NCBI GenBank assembly: GCA_903949225.1
Contig: CAJAYZ010000462.1
Location: 1 to 15,415, forward strand
Source of the DNA: an uncultured Planctomycetaceae bacterium
GTDB taxonomy: Bacteria; Planctomycetota; Planctomycetia; Pirellulales; UBA1268
Length of the DNA: 15,415 nt
Direction: 5' to 3'
Under the pieces are notes generated by a model. The model had not been told where the DNA came from. It made no database searches and saw nothing but the letters and a program-made list of their open reading frames with translations. Position numbers and translations under genes: made by a program. Below, piece after piece: positions 1-6,937 of the stretch (positions within the stretch are counted from its first letter, which is position 1; each line of letters opens with the position of its first letter).

Positions 1-1
1 G

Positions 2-2002
2 CAATGGAATACGGGCTTCGGCGGGGAGATCAAGCTCACCAATGGCGGCACGACGCCGATCCCCGGCTGGAAGCTCGGCTTCACCGCGCCGTGGACAATC
101 GCTTCGGCCTGGAATGCGACGCTCGTCGGCACGTCGGCCGTCGCCGGTGGGACCCGCTTCACCGTCGCCGACGCCGGCTGGAACGGCACCGTGCCGGTCG
201 GAGGGAGCGTGACGATCGGCTTCGTCGGTGCCGGCTCCGGCACAATTGCCTCACCGACCGACTGGACGCTCAATGGCCTGTCACTTGGCGGCGGTGGAGC
301 GAGCGGAGGCGGTGGTAGCGGTGGCAGTGGCGGCGGGGTGGTCGTGGCACCGCTCCCGACGGTCAGCGTCACGGGGGCCGCGGTGAAGGAAGGGGCGGCT
401 GGGACGACGGCGAAGACGGTCTTCACGCTGTCGCTCTCCGCGGCGTCAGCGACGCCGGTGACGGTCGCCTACACGACCACCGACGGCACGGCGAAGGCTG
501 GCAGCGATTACACAGCCTCGAACGGCACCATCAATTTCCCGGCCGGCGTGACGACGCAGCAGGTGAGCGTGGCGGTGATCGGCGATGCGACGGTCGAAAC
601 CGACGAGACCTTCTCCCTGAAGCTCTCCGCACCGCAGGGGGCGACGCTCGCCCTGGCGACGGCTGCCGTGGCGATCGTCAACGACGACACGGCGCCGAGC
701 TCGGTCGGTGGCGACATCACGAAGACCGACAAGGTGCTGACCGCGTACTTCCCCGAGTGGGGCATCTACGGTCGCAACTTTCAGGTGGCGGATGTTCCTG
801 CCGACAAGCTCAACCACCTCATCTACTCGTTCCTCGATCTGAAGAGCAACGGCCAGGTGGCGATCATGGACAGCTACGCGGCGATTGAGAAGCGGTTCAG
901 CGCTGCGGAGTCGGTGACGGGTGAGGCCGATCTGTGGTCTTATCCGGCCAACGACCCGCGTTCGCAGCAGACGGTGTGGGGCAATTTCAACCAGCTCGCC
1001 GAGCTGAAGGCGAAGGCTCCTCACATGAAGGTGAGCATCGCCGTAGGGGGGTGGACGCTGTCAGACAACTTCAGCGCCGTCTGCTCGACCCCGGCGGGGC
1101 GTGAGGCGTTTGCCACGTCGCTGGTGAACTTCCTCACCACCTACCGGATGTTCGACGGCATCGACTTCGATTGGGAGTATCCGGGCGGCGGTGGCGAGGC
1201 GGGCAATGCGGCGAGCCCGAGCGACGGTGCCAACTATGCCGCGCTGCTCCAGTTGGTGCGGCAGAAGTTTGATGTCCTCGGGGCCCAGCTGGGGCGGCGG
1301 TATGGGATCTCGGTCGCCTCGCCGGCCGGGATCGACAAGATCGCCACCTTCAACCTGGCCGGGCTCGCGCCGTCGGTCGACCATTTCAATCTCATGTCGT
1401 ACGACTTTCACGGCACGTGGGAGACGACCACTGGCCATCAGTCGGCCTTCACCGGCGACGCGGCCGGGTATGACATCCAGACGGCGGTGAAGGCCTACCT
1501 CGCTGCCGGCGTGCCGGCCGCCAAGGTGATCCTCGGGGCACCGCTCTACACGCGGGCCTGGAGTGGCGTGGCTGATGGTGGCGACGGTGGCTACTTGGAG
1601 ACGTCGTCGGCGGCCGCTACAGGGACGTTCGAGAAGGGGGTCTACGACTACAAAGACCTCGTCGCGCAGATGCAGACCTCAGCGAGCTCTTGGAAGCTCT
1701 ATTGGGACGACACCGCCCAGGCGGCCTATGTCTACGATGCGGCTGGTGACACTTTCAGCTCGTTCGAGACCCGGGCCTCGATCGCGCAGAAGTCCGACTG
1801 GGCCGAGCGATTGGGCCTCGGCGGGATGATGTTTTGGGACATCACCGGCGACGCCCTGGGGACGTCGGAGAGCCTCGTCGATGCGGCCTATGAATCGTGG
1901 GTCGTCGGCGACAGCATGGGCACGATCCGGGCCCGCTCGAAGCTGATGGCGGAGGTCGTCGTCGGTGGCGACGGCGTGATTGCTGCCCTGCCGACGACCT
2001 GA
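2..2002 (+). CDS. Secreted modular chitinase (CBM2-like, Calx-beta, GH18), 5' end outside window
   Basis: Family 18 glycoside hydrolase, expected to cleave beta-1,4-GlcNAc links in chitin outside the cell. The reading frame is already open at base 2, so the 5' end and any signal peptide are missing; 666 residues are visible. Residues 1-96 look like a CBM2-type polysaccharide-binding module (WNTGFGGEIKLTN near the start, WTLNGL near the end). A Gly/Ser linker follows (about 97-118), then a Calx-beta domain (about 118-231, with TDGTAKAGSDYT and ETDETFSLKL). The GH18 barrel spans about 245-635. Its catalytic DxxDxDxE signature is DGIDFDWE at 385-392, with E392 as the proton donor; substrate-site motifs MSYDFHGTW (465-473) and MFWDITGDA follow. 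The gene ends at TGA 2000-2002, just before a strong hairpin. The enzyme class is secure from these motifs; the exact substrate (chitin or another GlcNAc polymer) is inferred. Confidence 0.93.
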   Translation, partial: QWNTGFGGEIKLTNGGTTPIPGWKLGFTAPWTIASAWNATLVGTSAVAGGTRFTVADAGWNGTVPVGGSVTIGFVGAGSGTIASPTDWTLNGLSLGGGGASGGGGSGGSGGGVVVAPLPTVSVTGAAVKEGAAGTTAKTVFTLSLSAASATPVTVAYTTTDGTAKAGSDYTASNGTINFPAGVTTQQVSVAVIGDATVETDETFSLKLSAPQGATLALATAAVAIVNDDTAPSSVGGDITKTDKVLTAYFPEWGIYGRNFQVADVPADKLNHLIYSFLDLKSNGQVAIMDSYAAIEKRFSAAESVTGEADLWSYPANDPRSQQTVWGNFNQLAELKAKAPHMKVSIAVGGWTLSDNFSAVCSTPAGREAFATSLVNFLTTYRMFDGIDFDWEYPGGGGEAGNAASPSDGANYAALLQLVRQKFDVLGAQLGRRYGISVASPAGIDKIATFNLAGLAPSVDHFNLMSYDFHGTWETTTGHQSAFTGDAAGYDIQTAVKAYLAAGVPAAKVILGAPLYTRAWSGVADGGDGGYLETSSAAATGTFEKGVYDYKDLVAQMQTSASSWKLYWDDTAQAAYVYDAAGDTFSSFETRASIAQKSDWAERLGLGGMMFWDITGDALGTSESLVDAAYESWVVGDSMGTIRARSKLMAEVVVGGDGVIAALPTT

Positions 2003-2022
2003 TCCTCTGGATAAAGCACACG

Positions 2023-2057
2023 GCCGCATCCGCTCGGGAAACCCGGGCGGATGCGGC
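2023..2057. terminator. Bidirectional hairpin terminator between convergent genes
   Basis: A perfect 11-bp inverted repeat (GCCGCATCCGC, 2023-2033, with GCGGATGCGGC, 2047-2057) is extended inward by a T-G wobble and CGGG/CCCG, closing on an AAA loop. This gives a 16-bp stem. It lies 20 bp after the chitinase stop and 33 bp past the end of the oppositely oriented fasciclin gene, so it probably serves both. Neither side has a long T run, so termination may be less sharp than at the 9425 terminator. Confidence 0.8.
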
Positions 2058-2090
2058 GTGGCAAAAGGCTTTGAGGAGTTCTCAGAGCGA

Positions 2091-2582
2091 TCAGGGAAGG
2101 ATGACGGCGTCGATCACGTGGATCACGCCATTGTCGGTCTTGATGTCGGTCTTCACGACCTTCGACATGCCCTTTTCGGTGCCGACCTTCACCACGTCGC
2201 CAACGGCGCTGATCTTGATCGTCTGTCCGCCGGCCGTCTTTGCTTCCTTGAGCTTGACGACGTCTGCTGCCATCACGGAGCCGGGAACAACGTGGAGCAG
2301 GAGGATCGCCTTGAGCTTCTCTTTGTTTTCGGGCTTGAGGAGATTCTCAACGGTGCCCTTGGGAAGCTTGGCGAAAGCTTCGTCGGACGGGGCGAGAACG
2401 GTGAACGGTCCCTTCCCCCTGAGCGTGTCGACGAGATCGGCAGCGCCGAGCGCTGCGGCAAGCGTCTTGAACGTACCGGCCTTGACTGCGGTATCGACCA
2501 GATCATCGGCCACCGCCATGGACGCTCCGCCGAACGCGAACGCGGCCATGGTCACGAAAGCAACCAATCGATTGACGGTCAT
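2091..2582 (-). CDS. Secreted fasciclin (FAS1) domain protein
   Basis: Single FAS1-domain protein of 163 residues, a fold used in extracellular adhesion or matrix contacts; its ligand here is unknown. Residues 1-25 form a signal peptide (hydrophobic VAFVTMAAFAFGG, cleavage likely after MAVA, before DD). The FAS1 domain fills the rest: the H1 motif FTVLAPSDEAFAKLP at about 60-74, LLLHVVPG near 95-102, and the closing H2 motif GVIHVIDAVILP at the C-terminus. I chose ATG 2582-2580 because a CCAGGAAA Shine-Dalgarno-like site sits about 8 nt upstream and the signal peptide begins there. The frame stays open further upstream, but that stretch is Arg/Pro-rich and not signal-like. Size and architecture match the short bacterial secreted FAS1 proteins. 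The gene converges on the chitinase and shares its terminator. Confidence 0.93.
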   Translation of the reverse strand: MTVNRLVAFVTMAAFAFGGASMAVADDLVDTAVKAGTFKTLAAALGAADLVDTLRGKGPFTVLAPSDEAFAKLPKGTVENLLKPENKEKLKAILLLHVVPGSVMAADVVKLKEAKTAGGQTIKISAVGDVVKVGTEKGMSKVVKTDIKTDNGVIHVIDAVILP

Positions 2583-2976
2583 GGAAAGTTTCCTGGAGAA
2601 AAGTGTCGAACAGACCCCACTGTAGGGCGGTGGCTCCGTTCTGGACAGGGTGACCCGACGCTCGAGCGAGGGAAGCCGGCTCCCCGGCCGGGTGGGCAGC
2701 GTGATTGCCGCGATGAAGCAGAGGCGGTCGGCCGGCCTCCTCGAAGATCGCTTCGGAAAGCCCTGGAACTTTGAGTGGCCTAGGCCCACGGGCAGCAACC
2801 CGGAGGAAGGCCGTGGTTTTTCGGGGATCGGCCGACGAATCCAGCGGTGGGGCGCTCCATTCACAGTCTGCTAGGATCGCTTGACGCGACCGCCGAGCTT
2901 GGTTTCGCGGGCCACCGATCGTTGAAATCCAGGCTCGGCTGGCCCTCGAGTCGCCGTCGTCGTCCGGGATCAAACC
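2583..2976. other. Divergent intergenic region between fasciclin and marC-like genes
   Basis: This 394-bp gap holds no convincing gene; open frames here have Arg/Pro-rich shadow composition. It must contain both divergent promoters. On the plus strand TAGGAT at 2872-2877 is a -10 candidate. On the minus strand TACAGT (2624-2619) could be a -10 for the fasciclin gene about 37 nt before its start, but no acceptable -35 accompanies it. Nothing else stands out. Confidence 0.5.
2872..2877 (+). promoter_or_regulatory. Putative -10 box (TAGGAT) for the marC-like gene
   Basis: TAGGAT lies 99 bp before the marC-like start, and the same hexamer recurs upstream of two other genes in the window (9309-9304 minus and 11592-11597 plus). 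No recognisable -35 is present at 16-18 bp, so this is a weak prediction. Confidence 0.3.
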
Positions 2977-3651
2977 ATGTCGACCATCGCTCACTTCGGC
3001 GAACTCGTCGTTGCCACGATCCTCGCCCTGCTGCCGGTCACGAATCCGCCGGCTTCAGCGCCCGCTTTTCTGGCGATGACGGAGGGAATGACGCCGGAGC
3101 GGCGTCTCGGCCAACTCCGCGCCGCCTGCAGCTTCATGGTGATCATCCTCGTCACGTTCCTGGTCGGCGGATCGTTGATCATGCGGTTTTTCGGCATCTC
3201 GATTCCCGGCCTGCGGATCGCGGGAGGACTGATGGTCGCCGGCATCGGTTCGGGCATGCTCACCAACGCCGCTGACCGCCGGCCTTCCGAAGGGGATAGC
3301 GGCTCTCACGAGAGCGATCGTGACATCGCGTTTTCACCGCTCGCCATGCCGATGCTCAGCGGGCCGGGGTCGATCGCGGTAACGCTTGGACTCACATCCC
3401 TGGCCAAGATGTGGCTCGATTACGTGGCGATCTCCATCGGGATCGTGGCGGTGGCGCTGATCGCGTATGCGACGTTGCGGGGGGCCGGGGCGATCGTGGC
3501 GTTCATCGGCCAAACGGGCATGAACGCGCTCACGAAGGTGATGGGGTTTCTCCTCGTGTGCATCGGGATCCAGTTCATCGTCAACGGAGTGCTGGGGATC
3601 GCCACCGATCCGGTGATCATCCGCAGCATCCGCGATGCTGCCGGTCCCTGA
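2977..3651 (+). CDS. MarC family integral membrane protein (UPF0056)
   Basis: Inner-membrane protein of the MarC family, 224 residues, close to the usual length of 200-225. The family has six helices in two inverted halves; its transport role is unproven, and the old link to multiple antibiotic resistance was not upheld. Seen here: the first-half motif VTNPPASAPAF (about 21-31), a helix FMVIILVTFLVGGSLIM, the conserved GISIPGLRIAGGLMVAGIG, a charged loop rich in Ser, Asp and Glu (about 100-115), then the second-half motif FSPLAMPMLSGPGSIAV and two or three more helices. The start ATG has only a poor GGGA-like site upstream. The small membrane gene follows 42 bp later on the same strand and may be co-expressed, though it has its own -10-like element. 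Confidence 0.92.
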   Translation: MSTIAHFGELVVATILALLPVTNPPASAPAFLAMTEGMTPERRLGQLRAACSFMVIILVTFLVGGSLIMRFFGISIPGLRIAGGLMVAGIGSGMLTNAADRRPSEGDSGSHESDRDIAFSPLAMPMLSGPGSIAVTLGLTSLAKMWLDYVAISIGIVAVALIAYATLRGAGAIVAFIGQTGMNALTKVMGFLLVCIGIQFIVNGVLGIATDPVIIRSIRDAAGP

Positions 3652-3681
3652 CCGACCGCAATCTTTTCCGTGGCTCGCCGG

Positions 3682-3687
3682 TACACT
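3682..3687 (+). promoter_or_regulatory. Putative -10 box (TACACT) of a leaderless promoter
   Basis: TACACT ends 6 nt before ATG 3694, the spacing expected if transcription begins at or next to the start codon. There is no Shine-Dalgarno site before that ATG. The regulator at 6925 shows the same arrangement. No clear -35 is seen. Confidence 0.35.
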
Positions 3688-3693
3688 CTTCCC

Positions 3694-4110
3694 ATGGAGA
3701 CCGTTCGGCTTCTCTTCTTCACCGCGCTCTGGACGGCTGTCTGGGCGGCGGCGCTCCCGAAGCTTTCCAGACGCGTGGAACTCGTCGCCGGGTTGATCCC
3801 GTTTGTGGCGTTCGGCCTGCGGGTGTTTGCGGCCTGCTTCATCGGGGTGCCGGAGGACGACCCGGTGCGCCGGGCGGTCGCGCCTCTCGTCGACTGGGTC
3901 AACGGCGTCTCCGGTGTGCTCCCCTATCAATGGGTGCTCGACGTCACGGTGGCGATCGGACTCGTGTGGTTGGCGTCGATCGCCGGCATCCCGCGCCGGT
4001 GGCGGCTGGCCACGATCTGGGTGATGCCGGCGGTGGCGCTTGCGAGTCTGGCGAGTCTGCGATTCACCGGCCTGCCGCTCGAGCGACTGCTCGCGCCGTG
4101 GTGGCGTTAG
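3694..4110 (+). CDS. Small four-helix membrane protein, function unknown
   Basis: I do not recognise a family. The 138-residue product is strongly hydrophobic, with four likely transmembrane helices: LLFFTALWTAVWAAALP near the N-terminus, LVAGLIPFVAFGLRVFAACFIGV, VLDVTVAIGLVWLASIAG, and LATIWVMPAVALASLASL. A soluble loop between helices two and three carries VPEDDPVRRAVAPLVDWVNG. An in-frame GTG at 3670 would add eight residues (MARRYTLP); neither start has a Shine-Dalgarno site. I prefer ATG 3694 because a TACACT -10-like box ends 6 nt before it, as in leaderless genes. It sits between the marC-like and photolyase genes on the same strand, and the photolyase begins about 110 bp later. No catalytic motif is visible, so no function is proposed. 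Confidence 0.75.
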   Translation: METVRLLFFTALWTAVWAAALPKLSRRVELVAGLIPFVAFGLRVFAACFIGVPEDDPVRRAVAPLVDWVNGVSGVLPYQWVLDVTVAIGLVWLASIAGIPRRWRLATIWVMPAVALASLASLRFTGLPLERLLAPWWR

Positions 4111-4158
4111 CGAAAGCTCTGGTCGCGGGTCGGGCGGATCGTCGGCCAACTGAGGCCC

Positions 4159-4164
4159 TATACT
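4159..4164 (+). promoter_or_regulatory. Putative -10 box (TATACT) for the photolyase-family gene
   Basis: TATACT matches five of six bases of the TATAAT consensus and lies 55 bp before ATG 4220. No good -35 is present at the normal distance. The 109-bp gap upstream of the photolyase gene contains nothing else recognisable. Confidence 0.4.
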
Positions 4165-4219
4165 GCTGCCGGGTATCTTCCGCCGGGCTAGGTGCCTGGG
4201 TGAACAGGACGTGTCTGTC

Positions 4220-5953
4220 ATGCCCGATTCCTGTCCTCCGGTCTGTGTCTGGCTGAAGCGCGATCTCCGCGTGGACGATCACGCCGCGCTCGCGGAGGCG
4301 GTGGCCAGGGCCCGCGGCGGCGCCGTGTTTGCCGTGTTTGTGTACGAGCCGGAGGTGCTCGCGCAGCCCGAATGGGATTCGAGCCACACGGCGTTTCAGG
4401 CCGAATGCCTTGCGGACCTCGAGGCCGCCCTCCGCCGCAAGAGCATCCGGCTTGTCACGCGGCGGGGCGAGGCGGTGGCGAGTCTCGAACACCTCCGAAA
4501 CGAGACAGGCTTTCGGCTCCTCGTGGCCCACGAGGAGACTGGCACGGGCGTGACCTATGCCCGCGACCGGCGCGTCAGACGCTGGGCGCGGACGGCCGGC
4601 ATCGAGCTGCTCGAAGTGCCTCAGACCGGTGTGGTGCGGAGGCTCGCTACGCGAAACGGCTGGAACCGACTCTGGGAGAAACGCATGACAGCCGCGTGCG
4701 TCAGCGTGCCGCGCAGCACCGGTCGCGGCGGGGGCGATATCGTCGAGCGGCTCGGCTCGCTCGGCATTCTCGGGTGCCGCGAGCTCGGCCTGCCGGCCGA
4801 CACGAAAGACCGGCAGCGGGGTGGCGAACGGGCGGCAAGCGAGGTGCTTGACGATTTTCTTCAACAACGCGGCCGCCACTATTCCGGTGGCATCAGTAGC
4901 CCGGTGTCGGCCGCGACGAGCTGCTCTCGATTGAGCCCCGCACTCGCGTTTGGCGCGCTCTCGATGCGGCGGGTCTGGCAGGCGAGCGAGGCTCGGCGGC
5001 TCGACGTGCAGGCCGCTCTGGCTACGGCTGAGAGCCCGCGGGAGAAGGCGGAGTGCAAGGCCTGGCTGCGGAGCCTCAAGGGCGTTCAGTCGCGGCTCCA
5101 CTGGCATTGCCACTTCATGCAGAAGCTGGAGGACGAGCCGGCGATCGAGTTTGAAAACATGCTGAGGGCGGCCGACGGCCTGCGCGAGAGTGAGGTTGTG
5201 CCAGAGCGGCTCGCCGCCTGGCAGTCGGGCCACACCGGCTACCCGCTCGTCGATGCCTGCATGCGAAGCCTGCTGGCGACGGGCTGGCTGACGTTTCGAA
5301 TGCGGGCCCTGCTCGTGTCGTTTGCGAGCTACTCGCTCTGGCTGCATTGGCGGCCCACGGGCCTGCATCTCGCCCGTCACTTCCTCGACTTTGAACCGGG
5401 CATCCACTGGTCGCAGTTGCAGATGCAATCGGGCACCACGGGCATCAATACGCTGCGGATCTACAATCCCACGAAGCAGGCGATCGATCAGGATCCGCGC
5501 GGGATCTTCATTCGCCGCTGGGTGCCGGAGCTCGCGGGTCTGCCGCCGGCCTATGTCCACATGCCGTGGACGATGCCGGTGGACGTGCAGCAGACGTCCG
5601 GGTGCATCATCGGCCGCGATTACCCGGCGCCGCTCGTCGACCACATCGTCGCGGTGCGGGAGGCCAAGCGACGTCTTGCGATCGTGCGGAGCGCTCCCGA
5701 GTCGCGGGCCGAGGCCCGTGACGTGGCCCACCGTCACGGCAGCCGCAAGGATCGCCGCGGCGCGATGCAGCAGGATCCGGTCCGTCGCACCCTCTTCGGT
5801 GACGGCGGTGACAGCGCCGGTCGATCGAAGCGTAGGCCCAGTCCGCCGGTCCCCGATCCGCAGCAACTGCTGGATCCGCAGCAACGGTTGCCGTTTCTTA
5901 CCGACGACCTGGCGGCTGAAGTGGCTCAGGACCCGCAGTCCGAAAACGGATAA
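4220..5953 (+). CDS. Photolyase/cryptochrome family FAD protein
   Basis: Flavoprotein of the DNA photolyase/cryptochrome family, expected to use light for pyrimidine-dimer repair or blue-light sensing. The N-terminal alpha/beta domain begins with CVWLKRDLRVDDHAAL, the standard photolyase opening, and runs to about 200. The helical FAD domain follows: SRLSPALAFGALSMR (about 235-250), LHWHCHFMQKLE (about 293-304), GHTGYPLVDACMRSLLATGW (about 337-356) and RIYNPTKQAIDQDPRG ahead of the conserved WVPEL (about 412-436). The LHWRPTGLHLARHFLDFEPG and QMQSGTTGINTLR segments resemble a bacterial subgroup distinct from class I CPD photolyases, so repair versus signalling is open. After about residue 485 comes a charged, Pro/Gln-rich tail with DPQQLLDPQQRLP that is not part of the core fold. 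ATG 4220 has ACAGGAC about 9 nt upstream; the GTG at 4211 abuts that site and is less likely. Confidence 0.93.
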   Translation: MPDSCPPVCVWLKRDLRVDDHAALAEAVARARGGAVFAVFVYEPEVLAQPEWDSSHTAFQAECLADLEAALRRKSIRLVTRRGEAVASLEHLRNETGFRLLVAHEETGTGVTYARDRRVRRWARTAGIELLEVPQTGVVRRLATRNGWNRLWEKRMTAACVSVPRSTGRGGGDIVERLGSLGILGCRELGLPADTKDRQRGGERAASEVLDDFLQQRGRHYSGGISSPVSAATSCSRLSPALAFGALSMRRVWQASEARRLDVQAALATAESPREKAECKAWLRSLKGVQSRLHWHCHFMQKLEDEPAIEFENMLRAADGLRESEVVPERLAAWQSGHTGYPLVDACMRSLLATGWLTFRMRALLVSFASYSLWLHWRPTGLHLARHFLDFEPGIHWSQLQMQSGTTGINTLRIYNPTKQAIDQDPRGIFIRRWVPELAGLPPAYVHMPWTMPVDVQQTSGCIIGRDYPAPLVDHIVAVREAKRRLAIVRSAPESRAEARDVAHRHGSRKDRRGAMQQDPVRRTLFGDGGDSAGRSKRRPSPPVPDPQQLLDPQQRLPFLTDDLAAEVAQDPQSENG

Positions 5954-5954
5954 G

Positions 5955-5968
5955 GCCGCTCGAGCGGC
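5955..5968. terminator. Short palindrome just after the photolyase stop, possible weak terminator
   Basis: GCCGCTCGAGCGGC is a perfect 14-nt palindrome starting 2 nt after the TAA stop. A second small stem (GGGCCA 5982-5987 with TGGCCC 5995-6000) follows. Neither has a T run, so a terminator role is tentative. The stretch 5954-6045 contains nothing else recognisable. Confidence 0.3.
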
Positions 5969-6045
5969 TCATCGTGAAGGCGGGCCATGAGGTTTGGCCC
6001 CGGGGGGGCGTTGCTGCCACCATACCGGCTAGGGCGGTGAATACT

Positions 6046-6183
6046 TCAGTCATGGCCGACGGCGGAGAGGCTGCGGATCCGATCAAGCACGAGCGGCAGA
6101 CGGTCCTGACTCTCAGCGTCCGGGAAAAGCTGGGCGGCAACAACGTCTTCTGCGTCCCGGCGTGCCAGAAGTTTCATCGGCAT
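6046..6183 (-). pseudogene. C-terminal remnant of a nucleotidyltransferase-like gene
   Basis: A 45-codon frame starting at ATG 6183-6181 and ending at TGA 6048-6046. It continues in the same frame after the stop of the preceding minus-strand remnant (27 nt between them). Its C-terminal part, QLFPDAESQDRLPLVLDRIR and onward, aligns without gaps to the end of that upstream remnant (HLAPDEASQSRAGLVLSRIE and onward): about 13 of 26 residues are identical. From memory, a tail of this kind closes nucleotidyltransferase-type proteins found next to winged-helix regulators like the one at 6425; that assignment is inference. No nucleotidyltransferase core motif is present, so I treat it as debris. A short expressed peptide cannot be excluded. 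Confidence 0.5.
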
Positions 6184-6210
6184 GGGTGTTTGATCCGGGC
6201 GTGGGGACCG

Positions 6211-6432
6211 TCAGCCGAGGCGGGAGATGGTTTCGATTCGCGACAGGACCAAGCCGGCGCGGGACTGGCTCGCTTCATCCGGGGCGAGATGCCCCTCAAG
6301 GAGGGCAGGCACGTCGCCGGTCTCCAGCTCCACGACGACTCCGCCGAGGAAGGCGAGACGAGGGAGGAGCGTCTCGATGCGACGCGTTACGTCGCGGAGC
6401 ATGAACAGATTCGGTGTCTCCTGCTTAGCCAT
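6211..6432 (-). pseudogene. Internally deleted nucleotidyltransferase-like gene
   Basis: A 73-codon frame overlapping the end of the winged-helix gene by 8 nt (ATGGCTAA holds this start and that stop), so it was probably translationally coupled. Residues 1-35 (LRDVTRRIETLLPRLAFLGG, then VVVEL) look like the first helix and GG strand of AbiEii-like/minimal nucleotidyltransferases. Residues 45-73 look like the last segment of the same proteins (HLAPDEASQSRAGLVLSRIE). The intervening core that should carry the catalytic DxD and a further Asp is absent; full-length relatives are, as I recall, well over 150 residues. An in-frame internal deletion therefore explains it best. The alternative is a genuine small protein of unknown role. 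The family call rests on recalled sequence patterns and needs a profile search. Confidence 0.55.
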
Positions 6433-6925
6433 CGAGCAGCCTCGTCAAATGCTCCTTGGCCAGATTCCGCTCACGGGCCCGCCCTCCCCGAAGGGCTTCG
6501 ATCAGACTCAAGCACTCGTAGAGCTTGGCATCAGCGCGGGCCGCCTTCGGGGCCGCGCGGTAGAGCGGCTTAAACGACGTGCCGCGGGTCTCTCCCTGCG
6601 GATCGGGCCACACCGGGACGGGGTCGTTGTCCTGAACGATCAGGTCGACCAGCGGCGGCGCCGCGTGGGCCGTAGGCATTCCCCGCGTCATGCCGCCGCG
6701 GACGGCCGGGAAGGCGTAGCGGACGCCATGGAGCACAAACTCGAGGAGGGCTGAACGATTCGGCTGCCGGTCGGCGAGAAGGAGGCCCGCAGCCTTGGCC
6801 CGCGTCACCGAGCGGTGAACGGCCGAGACGCTCAGGCCAAGGGCGTCAGCGAGCTTTTGGAACGTGAGCCCTGGCTGGAGGGCCAGCTTCAAGGAGACGA
6901 CCAGGTCTTGCGGGCTGAGTTGCAT
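6425..6925 (-). CDS. Winged helix-turn-helix regulator, likely antitoxin-type partner of the adjacent remnant
   Basis: Predicted DNA-binding protein of 166 residues. An N-terminal winged helix-turn-helix is visible at about residues 1-65: LSPQDLVVSLKLAL, then TFQKLADALGLSVSAVHRSV as helix-turn-helix, then RAKAAGLLLADRQPNRSALLEF as the wing. A conserved-looking central segment follows (HGVRYAFPAVRGGMTRGMPTA, then PVWPDPQGETRG), and a basic C-terminal helix (ALRGGRARERNLAKEHLTRL). I recognise this layout from bacterial regulators encoded just upstream of nucleotidyltransferase genes; here that partner survives only as remnants (6046-6432). No Shine-Dalgarno site precedes the ATG. Instead TATGAT ends 6 nt before it, suggesting a leaderless mRNA, and a palindrome overlaps that promoter, suggesting autorepression. 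The frame is intact, so the regulator may still bind DNA although its partner is lost. Confidence 0.85.
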   Translation of the reverse strand: MQLSPQDLVVSLKLALQPGLTFQKLADALGLSVSAVHRSVTRAKAAGLLLADRQPNRSALLEFVLHGVRYAFPAVRGGMTRGMPTAHAAPPLVDLIVQDNDPVPVWPDPQGETRGTSFKPLYRAAPKAARADAKLYECLSLIEALRGGRARERNLAKEHLTRLLDG

Positions 6926-6931
6926 CCCGCC

Positions 6932-6937
6932 ATCATA
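6932..6937 (-). promoter_or_regulatory. -10 box (TATGAT) of a leaderless promoter for the wHTH gene
   Basis: Read on the minus strand, TATGAT (five of six consensus bases) is followed by GGCGGG and then the ATG at 6925. Six nucleotides between -10 and start codon implies an mRNA with little or no leader. The -35 region is not consensus and lies inside the palindrome at 6945-6963. Confidence 0.5.

Noticed and set aside
4064..5884. 606-codon minus-strand frame opposite the photolyase gene
   Set aside because: Shadow of the photolyase gene: Arg/His/Pro-rich translation, no motifs, and the opposite strand carries unmistakable photolyase motifs.
5974..6573. 199-codon plus-strand frame across the remnant region
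   Set aside because: No ribosome site and no recognisable domain; the minus strand here shows paired homologous tails and an 8-nt overlap typical of coupled genes.
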